From Actinomycetes bacterium (GTDB taxonomy: Bacteria > Actinomycetota > Actinomycetes > Actinomycetales > Beutenbergiaceae), in contig JAJYRV010000039.1 of assembly GCA_021793935.1 (NCBI GenBank), forward strand, positions 1 through 11,481: a stretch of DNA of 11,481 bases. The letters run 5' to 3'. The position numbers and the translations under genes were made by a program. The notes beneath the pieces are model-generated. The model worked only from the letters and a program-made list of their open reading frames with translations. It was not told where the DNA came from and did no database searches. Of the stretch, positions 1 to 6,522 are shown piece after piece (position 1 is the first letter of the stretch; each line of letters begins with the position of its first letter).

Positions 1-639
1 GTGCCCATCCGCGTGAGCGGGAAGGCTGCCGGAAGACTCGGCATGGTGGCGGACGAACCCGGGCTCATCATCGCGACCCCGGGGGCGGAGCCACCCGCCC
101 GCTCGGGGTACCCGCTCACGGTGCTTTTGGATGCGGGGATCCTCACCGAGCTTCCCTTCCTCAACGCCCCGATCGCGGCCCTCCACCGGTGGCTACGTGC
201 CGCGGCCCTCACCCGCGGGCAGGTCCTCATCCTCGGCGAACCCCTCCTGGCCACCGCACAGGCCGCCCTGCGCTGGGACCCGGGCGGTTACGCCCGGCGG
301 GAACTGGGTGAATGGACCGAACTCGGTTTCCCGCCCGCGCACACGGTGATCACGGTCACCGGGGAGAAACCGGACGTCACCGGCTTCGCCCGGCACCTGC
401 CGCACGTGCCGAGCCTGACGGTGCTCGGGCCGGTGGCGATCGCCGGCGAGGTGAGCACCCCGGCCGAGGGGGAGCTCGGGATCCCTGTACGTTCCCCGCT
501 CGTGCGTCTGCTGCTGCGCGTGGAGGCCGAACACCACCTCGAACTCACGGCGGCCGTGCGCAGCGCGGTGCGGATCAAATCCGCGCGTCGAGACGGGCAG
601 CCGGTGAAGGTACGCGTCAACCCAACGGAAGAGTTATAG
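1..639 (+). CDS. priA: Primosomal protein PriA, C-terminal part (5' end outside window)
   Basis: This is the last 212 residues of PriA, the replication-restart protein that recognises abandoned forks and loads the replicative helicase. The visible part matches the C-terminal half of the actinobacterial type: an ATPGAEP motif (residues 25-31 of the fragment), an ALRWDPGGYARRELGEWTE region (89-107) followed by GFPPA (109-113), and the basic tail ending in VRVNP. Actinobacterial PriA proteins are generally considered to have lost the helicase ATPase motifs; that part lies outside the window, so it cannot be checked here. The frame is open from base 1, and the GTG there is an internal valine codon rather than a start. 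The TAG stop is directly followed by the ATG of the next gene, with no spacer. Neighbouring fmt, rsmB and rpe fit the usual actinobacterial priA-fmt cluster. Confidence 0.9.
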   Translation: MPIRVSGKAAGRLGMVADEPGLIIATPGAEPPARSGYPLTVLLDAGILTELPFLNAPIAALHRWLRAAALTRGQVLILGEPLLATAQAALRWDPGGYARRELGEWTELGFPPAHTVITVTGEKPDVTGFARHLPHVPSLTVLGPVAIAGEVSTPAEGELGIPVRSPLVRLLLRVEAEHHLELTAAVRSAVRIKSARRDGQPVKVRVNPTEEL

Positions 640-1248
640 ATGAACATCACCACGGTGATCTACGATTTCGGGCAGGTGCTGATCGGATGGGATCCGCGCC
701 GAGTCTGGCGGCGGCGGATGAGCGAATCGGAGATCGACGCCTTCGTCGAGGAGATCGACTTCGCGCGCCGGAACCACGGGCTCGATGAGGGGCGCCCGTT
801 CGCGCAGGTCCTCGCCGAAGTCGCCGAGGACGCCCCCGATCACGCCCCGTTCCTCGAGGAGTACTGGAACTCCTTCGCCGATTCCCTCACCGGTCCCATC
901 CCCGGTTCCTACGACCTCGCCCACCGCCTCCACACGAACGGGTATCGCCTGCTCGGGCTCACGAACTGGTCCGCCGAAACGTTCCACCACGCCGTCGCCG
1001 CCGCCCCGGCCGTTTCGCTGATGGAGGGCACGGTCGTCTCCGGGGAAGTGGGGATGGCCAAACCGGACCCCGCGATCTTCCACCACCTGCTCAACACCTT
1101 CTCCGTGCGCCCGCAAGAAGCGGTGTTCATCGACGACAGCCCCGCGAACATCGCCGCCGCCCGCGACCTGGGGATCAACGCGATCCGCTTCCGGGGCGTC
1201 GAGGAGCTCACGGAGGACTTGGTCCGCCTCAGGGTGCGCTGCTCGTAG
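640..1248 (+). CDS. HAD superfamily (subfamily IA) hydrolase, probable phosphatase
   Basis: A 202-residue haloacid dehalogenase-fold protein, probably a cytoplasmic phosphatase for a small phosphorylated metabolite; the substrate cannot be read from sequence. Motif I is YDFGQVL with nucleophile Asp9. The second acid of the usual DxD is Gly11, as in the YihX-like (glucose-1-phosphate phosphatase) branch, whose motif I reads DxGNV. Motif II is LTNWS (Thr108), motif III is the AKPDP lysine (Lys141), and motif IV is FIDDSPANI (Asp165, Asp166). A helical cap domain lies at about residues 17-85. The ATG directly follows the priA stop; GGAAGAG at 626-632, inside the priA end, serves as ribosome site, so the two are translationally coupled. 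Its stop codon is part of the -10 box proposed for fmt. All catalytic motifs are present, so it looks functional. Confidence 0.9.
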   Translation: MNITTVIYDFGQVLIGWDPRRVWRRRMSESEIDAFVEEIDFARRNHGLDEGRPFAQVLAEVAEDAPDHAPFLEEYWNSFADSLTGPIPGSYDLAHRLHTNGYRLLGLTNWSAETFHHAVAAAPAVSLMEGTVVSGEVGMAKPDPAIFHHLLNTFSVRPQEAVFIDDSPANIAAARDLGINAIRFRGVEELTEDLVRLRVRCS

Positions 1249-1251
1249 ACT
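1246..1251 (+). promoter_or_regulatory. -10 box of a leaderless promoter for fmt, sharing the HAD stop codon
   Basis: TAGACT fits the actinobacterial TAnnnT -10 box. Its first three bases are the TAG stop of the HAD gene. Seven bases separate it from the fmt ATG at 1259, so transcription would start at or next to the ATG. GAGGG at 1253-1257 lies only one base from the ATG, too close for a normal ribosome site, which favours leaderless expression. No clear -35 box is visible. Confidence 0.5.
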
Positions 1252-1258
1252 TGAGGGC

Positions 1259-2185
1259 ATGCGAGTGATGTTTGCGGGAACGCCCGCGGTCGCGATCCCT
1301 GCGTTGGATGCCCTGCACGACTCGGCGCACGAGGTGCGCGGCGTGCTCACCCGGCCCCCCGCGCCCGTGGGCCGGAAGCGAACGATGACCCCGAGCCCGG
1401 TCCAGGCTCGCGCGCACGAGCTGGGCCTGCCGGTGCTCACTGGGGCCCCGAACTCCGAGGAGGTGCTCGGATTCTTGCGAACCGAGCAGGTCGAGTGCGT
1501 CGCGGTCGTCGCCTACGGCGCACTCATTCGCGAACCGGCGCTCTCTGCGGTCGGGCGGGGCTGGGTGAACCTGCACTTCTCGCTGCTCCCCGCCTGGCGG
1601 GGCGCCGCCCCGGTGCAGCACGCGATCATGGCCGGGGAGGGGGAGACCGGCGTGTCCACCTTCCAGATCGAGCGCGGGTTGGACACCGGCCCGGTGTTCC
1701 ACTCCCGCACCGAACCTATCCACCCCGAGGACACCGCGGCAGACCTCCTCGAGCGGCTCGCCGGGATCGGTGCGGGGCTGCTCGTGCGCACCCTCGACGA
1801 CATCGATTCCGGCACCGCCGCCCCGACCCCGCAGGAGGGCGAGGTCACCCTCGCACCGACGCTGCGCTCGGAGGACGGGCGCATCCAGTGGGCCCTGCCG
1901 GCGGAGCGGGTCTCGGCGAAGATCCGCGGCCTCACCCCCGCGCCGGGGGCATGGACCCGCACCCGGGGCGGCGACCGGTTCAAGATCGGCCCGGTCACGA
2001 TCCTCGACGCCGACCCCCTGCCGGCCGGGACGGTACACGCCGGGGGCGGGCGGGTCGTCGTCGGAACGGGAACCCGGCCCGTCGCCCTCGAGCGGCTCGC
2101 CCCGCCGGGCAAACCGTGGATGTCCGCATCCGATTGGGCGCGGGGACTACGCACACAAACGCTGGAATTCGAGGTGGCGCAATGA
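1259..2185 (+). CDS. fmt: Methionyl-tRNA formyltransferase
   Basis: Fmt transfers a formyl group from 10-formyl-tetrahydrofolate to the methionine on initiator tRNA, allowing bacterial translation initiation. The 308-residue length is normal for the family. The N-terminal Rossmann-type domain begins MRVMFAGTPA; the signature NLHFSLLPAWRGAAPVQ contains catalytic Asn104 and His106 and the SLLP folate-binding motif (108-111), and GLDTGPVF carries catalytic Asp142. The C-terminal tRNA-binding OB-like domain covers about residues 205-308. The ATG at 1259 gives the conserved N-terminus; a second ATG at 1268 would trim the first beta strand. A leaderless promoter (1246-1251) explains the missing ribosome site. 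The stop overlaps the rsmB start as ATGA (2182-2185). Confidence 0.97.
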   Translation: MRVMFAGTPAVAIPALDALHDSAHEVRGVLTRPPAPVGRKRTMTPSPVQARAHELGLPVLTGAPNSEEVLGFLRTEQVECVAVVAYGALIREPALSAVGRGWVNLHFSLLPAWRGAAPVQHAIMAGEGETGVSTFQIERGLDTGPVFHSRTEPIHPEDTAADLLERLAGIGAGLLVRTLDDIDSGTAAPTPQEGEVTLAPTLRSEDGRIQWALPAERVSAKIRGLTPAPGAWTRTRGGDRFKIGPVTILDADPLPAGTVHAGGGRVVVGTGTRPVALERLAPPGKPWMSASDWARGLRTQTLEFEVAQ

Positions 2186-3639
2186 GCAAGGACCCGGCGT
2201 CGAACCGGCGCAGACCCACGCGCGGCAACCGCCGCCCCCACCGGAGCCGCACCTCCACCTCGCCGCGGGCCGCGGCGTTCGACGTGCTACTAGCGGTCGA
2301 AGAGGCGGACTCCTACGCCAACCTGCTCCTCCCGCCGCTCCTGCGGGAGCGGCGCATCGCCGGCCGGGATGCGGCGTTCGCGACCGAACTCACCTACGGA
2401 ACGTTGCGGATGCAGGGCCGCTACGAGGCGATCATCGAGGCCGCGTCCGACCGCAAGTTCGCAGAACTCGATCGGCCCGTCCAGGTGGCGCTGCGCTTGG
2501 GCACCCACCAGCTGCTGTCGATGCGGGTACCCCCGCACGCGGCCGTTTCCGAATCCGTCGCCCTCGCCCGGGACCGCATCAGCGCCGGACCGGCCCAGCT
2601 CGTCAACGCCGTGCTGCGCCGCGTGAGCGAGAAGACGATGGCGGACTGGCTCGACGAACTCGCTCCCGGTCAGACCGACCGCGACCTCGCCGTCCGCCAC
2701 TCCTACCCCGAGTGGATCCTGCGGGCCTTCCGCCAGGCCGTGAAAGCGGCCCAGCCCGAGAACCCTGAGGCGGCACTGGTGGAACTGCTCGAAGCCAACA
2801 ACGTGCCGGCCCAGGTGCATCTCGTCGTCCGGCCCGGACTGGCGGGCGAGGCGTCCCTGGGCACCCTGGAGACGACCCCCGCCGCCTACTCCCGCACGGC
2901 CCGGTATCTGGACGGGGGCGATCCGGGGCAGTTACCCGCGCTGCGCGCCGGGACGGTCGGGGTGCAGGATGAAGGCTCCCAACTCGTCACGCTCGCGGCC
3001 GCCGCCGCCCCGATCGAGGGAAGCGATCGGCGGTGGCTCGACCTGTGCGCCGGACCCGGCGGGAAGGCGGCGCTCCTTGCCAGTCTCCTCGCCGACCATG
3101 GGGGAGGGGAGTTCGTGGCCAACGAGCTTCATCCGCACCGCACGAAACTCCTCGAGCAGAACCTCACGGCGATCCCCGAGTCGGTGACGATCGACCTGCG
3201 GACCGGGGACGGGCGGGAACTGGGGGACCTCGAACCCGGATCCTACGACCGGGTGCTGCTCGACGCGCCGTGCACCGGCCTCGGCGCCCTGCGTCGCCGC
3301 CCCGAATCCCGCTGGCGCCGCTCCGCTGCCGACCTGCCCGGACTCACCGCCTTGCAACGGGAACTGCTCGGCTCCGCCCTTCGTGCCGTGCGCCCCGGCG
3401 GCGTGGTCGGGTACATCACCTGCTCCCCGCACGTCGCCGAAACGGCGCTCGTGGTCAGCGACGCGATCCGGGCCGCGGCGAAAGAGGGGATCGACGTGGA
3501 AACACTCAACGCTCCCGAGTTCCTCGACCAGGTAGCGAAGAAACCCCTCGAGGGCCTGTCCGGCCCGTACGCCCAGCTCTGGCCCCACGTACACGGCACC
3601 GACGCGATGTTCCTCGCGCTCATGCGCCGCACTACCTAG
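2182..3639 (+). CDS. rsmB: 16S rRNA (cytosine-5) methyltransferase RsmB (Sun/Fmu)
   Basis: A 485-residue SAM-dependent methyltransferase of the RsmB family, which makes m5C967 (E. coli numbering) in 16S rRNA. After a basic, probably disordered tail (1-35), the N-terminal part (about 36-180) is the NusB-like RNA-binding domain. The Rossmann methyltransferase domain follows: SAM motif I LDLCAGPGGK (286-295), motif IV DAPCTG with Cys364, and motif VI YITCSPH with the nucleophilic Cys414. Both cysteines needed for RNA m5C chemistry are present. The start chosen is the ATG overlapping the fmt stop, preceded by GAGGTGG at 2171-2177. The frame stays open far upstream, but that part lies over fmt and is an artefact of high GC. 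Translational coupling to fmt is likely. Confidence 0.95.
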   Translation: MSKDPASNRRRPTRGNRRPHRSRTSTSPRAAAFDVLLAVEEADSYANLLLPPLLRERRIAGRDAAFATELTYGTLRMQGRYEAIIEAASDRKFAELDRPVQVALRLGTHQLLSMRVPPHAAVSESVALARDRISAGPAQLVNAVLRRVSEKTMADWLDELAPGQTDRDLAVRHSYPEWILRAFRQAVKAAQPENPEAALVELLEANNVPAQVHLVVRPGLAGEASLGTLETTPAAYSRTARYLDGGDPGQLPALRAGTVGVQDEGSQLVTLAAAAAPIEGSDRRWLDLCAGPGGKAALLASLLADHGGGEFVANELHPHRTKLLEQNLTAIPESVTIDLRTGDGRELGDLEPGSYDRVLLDAPCTGLGALRRRPESRWRRSAADLPGLTALQRELLGSALRAVRPGGVVGYITCSPHVAETALVVSDAIRAAAKEGIDVETLNAPEFLDQVAKKPLEGLSGPYAQLWPHVHGTDAMFLALMRRTT

Positions 3640-3653
3640 CGGCGGGAGCGCAA

Positions 3654-3659
3654 TAGACT
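3654..3659 (+). promoter_or_regulatory. -10 box of a probable leaderless rpe promoter
   Basis: TAGACT, identical to the box proposed for fmt, lies 6 bases before the rpe ATG at 3666. The 26-base rsmB-rpe spacer has GGGAG at 3643-3647, 18 bases from the ATG and too far to act as its ribosome site. This supports a leaderless rpe message. No convincing -35 box is seen. Confidence 0.5.
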
Positions 3660-3665
3660 ACCGCC

Positions 3666-4337
3666 ATGGCCATTCTCATCTCGCCCAGCGTCCTCAACTC
3701 CGACCTCGCCCGCCTCGCCGACGAAATCGAGCGGATCGAGGGCGCGGACTACGTGCATCTGGACGTCATGGACAACCACTTCGTGCCGAACCTCACGTTC
3801 GGTCTGCCCGTGGTGGAACAGGTGATCAACCACACGGACATCCCTGCTGACGTGCACCTGATGATCGAGGATCCCGACACGTGGGCGCCCGAATATGCCC
3901 GTCTCGGCGCGGCGTCGGTGACCTTCCACGCGGAGGCCTCCGCCGCCCCCATCCGGCTCGCCCGCGAACTGCGCCAGCTCGGCGCCAAGGCAGGCATCGC
4001 CGTCAAACCGGCCACGCCGGTGGCTCCGTATTTGCACCTGCTGGAGGAGTTCGACCTCATCCTCATCATGACGGTGGAGCCCGGGTTCGGCGGGCAGTCC
4101 TTCATCGAGGGCACGCTGCCGAAGATCCGCGCCGCGCGCGAGGCGATCGACGCCTCCGGCAGGCAGGTCCTGCTGCAGGTCGATGGCGGGGTCTCCCGCG
4201 ACACCATCGAAAAACCCGCTGCGGCGGGCGCGAACATGTTCGTCGCGGGTTCCGCGGTGTATCGTTCCGCCGACCCGGCCACCGAGGTCGCGGCGCTGCG
4301 TTCCCTCGCGCAGAAGGCGTACTATACTCAGGCCTGA
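3666..4337 (+). CDS. rpe: Ribulose-phosphate 3-epimerase
   Basis: Rpe interconverts ribulose 5-phosphate and xylulose 5-phosphate in the pentose phosphate pathway. The 223-residue TIM barrel is full length. Visible motifs are SPSVLNSDL at the start, [16 protein letters not shown] with metal and catalytic residues His31 and Asp33, VHLMIEDP with metal ligand His64, [12 protein letters not shown] in the phosphate loop, and [10 protein letters not shown] with the second catalytic Asp173. In actinobacteria rpe often stands just before riboflavin genes, a link that makes sense because ribulose 5-phosphate is a riboflavin precursor; here an FMN riboswitch follows but it controls a transporter. The last four codons contain the -10 box of that riboswitch, so the coding sequence and a promoter overlap at the 3' end. 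Confidence 0.97.
   Translation: MAILISPSVLNSDLARLADEIERIEGADYVHLDVMDNHFVPNLTFGLPVVEQVINHTDIPADVHLMIEDPDTWAPEYARLGAASVTFHAEASAAPIRLARELRQLGAKAGIAVKPATPVAPYLHLLEEFDLILIMTVEPGFGGQSFIEGTLPKIRAAREAIDASGRQVLLQVDGGVSRDTIEKPAAAGANMFVAGSAVYRSADPATEVAALRSLAQKAYYTQA
4323..4328 (+). promoter_or_regulatory. -10 box inside the rpe 3' end, driving the FMN riboswitch transcript
   Basis: TATACT is the strongest -10-like hexamer in the window and lies in the last rpe codons. TTCCCT at 4301-4306, 16 bases upstream, is at best a weak -35. Predicted transcription start is about 4335, some 8 bases before the first paired base of the riboswitch P1 stem, which is the geometry expected for a riboswitch leader. Confidence 0.55.
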
Positions 4338-4342
4338 GAGCT

Positions 4343-4460
4343 CGTGCTCCGGGGTCGGTGAAATTCCGAGCCGGCGGTGATAGTCCGCGACCCAACGTGA
4401 GTTGGTTGACCTGGTGGAACTCCGGGACCGACGGTTAAAGTCCGGATGGGAGGAAGCACG
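4343..4460 (+). promoter_or_regulatory. FMN riboswitch aptamer (RFN element)
   Basis: The conserved RFN core is present in order: GGTCGGTGAAATTCC (4353-4367), CCGGCGGTGATAGTCCGCGA (4371-4390), a variable arm AACGTGAGTT (4394-4403), GGTGGAACTCC (4413-4423), GACCGACGGTTAAAGTCCGG (4426-4445), then ATGGGAGGAAG. The closing stem P1 pairs CGTGCT (4343-4348) with AGCACG (4455-4460), six perfect pairs. FMN riboswitches bind flavin mononucleotide and normally turn off riboflavin synthesis or uptake genes. This one precedes an ABC permease and binding protein, with no riboflavin synthesis gene in the window. Confidence 0.95.
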
Positions 4461-4491
4461 CGAGGGACGCCGATGCGCCCCTTGTCTCCAG

Positions 4492-4533
4492 GCGATGAGT
4501 GACATCGCTTTCCCCCGGACGCGCGGGGGAAAG
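4492..4533 (+). promoter_or_regulatory. Expression platform: tandem hairpins abutting the ribX ribosome site
   Basis: Two perfect stems lie between aptamer and start codon. The first pairs GCGATG (4492-4497) with CATCGC (4503-4508) around a 5-base loop. The second pairs CTTTCCCCCG (4508-4517) with CGGGGGAAAG (4524-4533), ten pairs around a 6-base loop. They share base 4508, so one pair must open if both form. The 3' arm of the second takes in the AAG that begins the AAGGGAG ribosome site (4531-4537). There is no U-run after it, so ribosome-site masking is a better reading than transcription termination. CATCG (4503-4507) could alternatively pair with CGATG at 4471-4475. Confidence 0.6.
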
Positions 4534-4540
4534 GGAGATC

Positions 4541-5266
4541 ATGAAACGCGTCGGGCCGCCGCTTCTGCTCGGCGTCATCGTCGTGTGCGCATGGTCCCTC
4601 GCCGCTACCGCCGTCGGCCCCGGGATCCTGCCCGGGCCGGGCCGCGTCGCCAGCCGGTTGATCACGGAACTGGGCGACGGTTTGATCGGCTACGCGGGCT
4701 CCACCTTCGCCGTCAGCGCGCTGGGGAGCCTGCTGGGCCTGCTCGTGGCGATCCCGTTGGGCTATCTCGTTGCCCATTTTCCCCTCGCGTCCGCGGCGAT
4801 CAGTCCCTACCTCGCGGCAACTCAAGCCGTCCCCGCCGTCGCCCTCGCACCACTCCTGGTCGTGTGGTTCGGCTATGGGGCCCTTCCCACGGCGCTGCTC
4901 TGCGCGCTCATGGTGTTCTTCCCCATCGCGATCAACACCACGCTCGGATTCGCCCGGCTCGACACCGATATCGTCGGCGCGGCCCGGGTCGACGGGGCGG
5001 GCCGCTGGCAGCTGCTCACGTGGATTGAGATGCCGCTCGCGCTCCCCGCGATCCTCGCCGGGGTGCGAAACGGATTCGTACTGTCCGTCACCGGTGCGGT
5101 GGTGGGCGAATTCGTCATGGGTGGCAACGGGCTCGGACAACTGCTCGCGGTCTACCGGGACCGCGCCGACACCACCGGCATGATCGCTGTCCTCAGCGCT
5201 CTCGTCGTGGGTGCCGTCGCCCTCTTCTGGGGCGTGCGACTCATCGAAAGGAAACTCCAATGGTGA
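4541..5266 (+). CDS. ribX: ABC transporter permease, predicted riboflavin importer RibX
   Basis: A 241-residue inner membrane permease of the binding-protein-dependent (SsuC/TauC/ThiX-like) family. About six hydrophobic segments are visible, roughly at residues 7-27, 55-80, 95-111, 116-135, 168-190 and 212-232. The cytoplasmic EAA loop that contacts the ATPase is AARVDGAG (147-154) running to MPLALP (164-169). The ATG at 4541 follows AAGGGAG; an in-frame GTG at 4499 would add 14 residues made from the hairpin region and is less likely. The FMN riboswitch upstream points to a flavin or flavin-precursor substrate, which is inference by regulation and by the RibXY systems predicted in Chloroflexi. 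It overlaps the binding protein gene by 7 bases. No ATPase gene adjoins. Confidence 0.82.
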   Translation: MKRVGPPLLLGVIVVCAWSLAATAVGPGILPGPGRVASRLITELGDGLIGYAGSTFAVSALGSLLGLLVAIPLGYLVAHFPLASAAISPYLAATQAVPAVALAPLLVVWFGYGALPTALLCALMVFFPIAINTTLGFARLDTDIVGAARVDGAGRWQLLTWIEMPLALPAILAGVRNGFVLSVTGAVVGEFVMGGNGLGQLLAVYRDRADTTGMIAVLSALVVGAVALFWGVRLIERKLQW

Positions 5267-6240
5267 AAAAGCGTTTCGTCCTTGCCCTTGCCAGTGCGCT
5301 CGTGCTCGCCGGTTGCGCTGCCGACGCCAAGGAGAGCTCGGAAGTGACGATCGGGCTCACTTACGTCCCCAATATTCAGTTCGCCCCCTACTACGTCGCC
5401 GTCGAAAGCGGCTACTTCGAGGAGGAGGGGATCGACGTCAAGCTGCGCCACCACGGCCAGGATGAAGACCTCTTCGGTGCCCTGGGTCAGGGCAAGGAGG
5501 ACGTCGTCATCGCTGGTGGCGCCGAGATGCTCCAGGCGCACACGCAGGGGGTCGATGCGGTGACGTTCCAAACCCTGTACCAGAGCTACCCCGTCGCCGT
5601 CATCGTGCCCGAGGACTCACCCATCGAGACTCTCGAGGACCTCGCCGGCACGACCCTCGGAATCCCGGGGCGGTTCGGGGAGACCTGGTTCGGAGCGCTG
5701 GCTTTCCTCGAGCAGGCGGGCCTGTCCGAAGCCGAGGTGCAGATCGAGGAGATCGGCTTCACTCAGCAGGCGGCGTTGGCCGGCGGCCACGTCGACGCCG
5801 TCATCGGGTTCGGAAACAACGACGTCCCCCAATTCCGCGCCACCGGCCTCGACGTGCGGGCCCTTCCCACGAGCCCGGTACCCGTGGTCGGGATCGGGGC
5901 CGGGGCGAGCTCGACCACGATCGCCGAGCGGCCCGAGGATCTGTCGGCCGTGGCACGGGCCACCCAGCGCGCCATCGAGGCGATCATCGAGGACCCACAG
6001 GTGGCGCTCGAGGCCGCCGGTGAACATATCCCCGGCACGATCACCGAGGAACAGTCGGAGGTGATGGCCGCCGTCGTCGAGCGCACCACCGAACTGTACG
6101 GGACCCCCGGCGAGGGGTGGGGCGTCCCTGACCTCGCCACGTGGGAGGACATGAACGAGTTCATGGCGGAGATGGACCTCATTGAGGCCCCCGTCTCATT
6201 AGCGGACGTCGTCACCGATGGGATCGCGGGAAGCGAGTAG
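5260..6240 (+). CDS. ribY: ABC transporter substrate-binding lipoprotein, predicted RibY (NMT1/THI5-like)
   Basis: A 326-residue secreted lipoprotein that should deliver substrate to the permease. The signal peptide has lysines at 3-4, a hydrophobic stretch and the lipobox LAGC, with Cys19 as the lipidated residue. The mature part is a type II binding protein of the NMT1/THI5 family: YVPNIQFAPYYVAVESGYF (35-53) is the family's N-terminal signature, GIPGRFGETWFG (134-145) starts the second lobe, and VDAVIGFGNND (178-188) is a likely ligand-contact region. The family commonly binds thiamine pyrimidine precursors; control by an FMN riboswitch and the FAPYYVA and GIPG motifs favour riboflavin. 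AAAGGA (5247-5252) precedes the ATG, which overlaps the ribX end by 7 bases. GTG at 5263 is a possible alternative start. Its TAG stop forms part of the hisE -10 box. Confidence 0.83.
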   Translation: MVKKRFVLALASALVLAGCAADAKESSEVTIGLTYVPNIQFAPYYVAVESGYFEEEGIDVKLRHHGQDEDLFGALGQGKEDVVIAGGAEMLQAHTQGVDAVTFQTLYQSYPVAVIVPEDSPIETLEDLAGTTLGIPGRFGETWFGALAFLEQAGLSEAEVQIEEIGFTQQAALAGGHVDAVIGFGNNDVPQFRATGLDVRALPTSPVPVVGIGAGASSTTIAERPEDLSAVARATQRAIEAIIEDPQVALEAAGEHIPGTITEEQSEVMAAVVERTTELYGTPGEGWGVPDLATWEDMNEFMAEMDLIEAPVSLADVVTDGIAGSE

Positions 6241-6243
6241 GAT
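6238..6243 (+). promoter_or_regulatory. -10 box of a leaderless hisE promoter, sharing the ribY stop codon
   Basis: TAGGAT uses the ribY TAG stop as its first three bases. Eight bases separate it from the hisE GTG at 6252. There is no ribosome site in the 11-base gap, so a message starting at the GTG is likely, giving hisE-hisG expression independent of the FMN riboswitch. Confidence 0.5.
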
Positions 6244-6251
6244 AAGCAATC

Positions 6252-6515
6252 GTGAAAACCTTTGAGGAGCTCTACGCGGAATTGTCAGAAAAGGCGCGCA
6301 CCCGCCCACAGGGTTCGGGCACTGTGACGTTGTTGGACGCGGGGGTCCATAGCATCGGCAAGAAGATCGTCGAGGAGGCCGCCGAAGTGTGGATGGCCGC
6401 CGAGTACGAGACGGATGAGGACACCGCGACCGAGATTTCCCAGCTCCTTTATCACCTCCAGGTGCTGATGGTGGCCAAAGGGCTGAGCCTGACCGACGTC
6501 TACAAGCACCTGTAG
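6252..6515 (+). CDS. hisE: Phosphoribosyl-ATP pyrophosphatase
   Basis: HisE removes pyrophosphate from phosphoribosyl-ATP, the second step of histidine synthesis. The 87-residue length is normal for the stand-alone, all-alpha MazG-like enzyme. It begins [11 protein letters not shown] from a GTG and shows the metal-binding helices: [17 protein letters not shown] (37-53; Glu41, Glu42, Glu45) and [13 protein letters not shown] (61-73; Glu61). In the second helix the usual acidic residue of ExxD is Gln64; mycobacterial HisE has the same EISQLLY, so this is a clade feature and not damage. It ends DVYKHL as in relatives. hisG follows after 7 bases, so the two form an operon. Confidence 0.96.
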   Translation: MKTFEELYAELSEKARTRPQGSGTVTLLDAGVHSIGKKIVEEAAEVWMAAEYETDEDTATEISQLLYHLQVLMVAKGLSLTDVYKHL

Positions 6516-6522
6516 GGGAGTA

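Noticed and set aside
1..3. GTG at base 1 as a gene start
   Set aside because: It falls in the middle of PriA; the gene simply enters from outside the window.
1495..2181. Long open frame extending rsmB upstream by 229 codons
   Set aside because: It lies over fmt in another frame, with an arginine- and proline-rich composition typical of GC-rich shadows. The ATG at 2182 overlaps the fmt stop and has a ribosome site.
4508..4537. The 10-bp hairpin as an intrinsic terminator
   Set aside because: It is very stable but is followed by GGGAGATC and the ribX start, without a U-run. Ribosome-site masking fits better.
4499..4540. GTG at 4499 as the ribX start
   Set aside because: It would place the start in a hairpin loop and add 14 residues without hydrophobic character; AAGGGAG before ATG 4541 gives the expected permease N-terminus.
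4328..5260. 310-residue open frame on the minus strand opposite ribX
   Set aside because: Low-complexity, highly charged translation with no recognisable motif; it crosses the riboswitch and is antisense to a clear permease gene.
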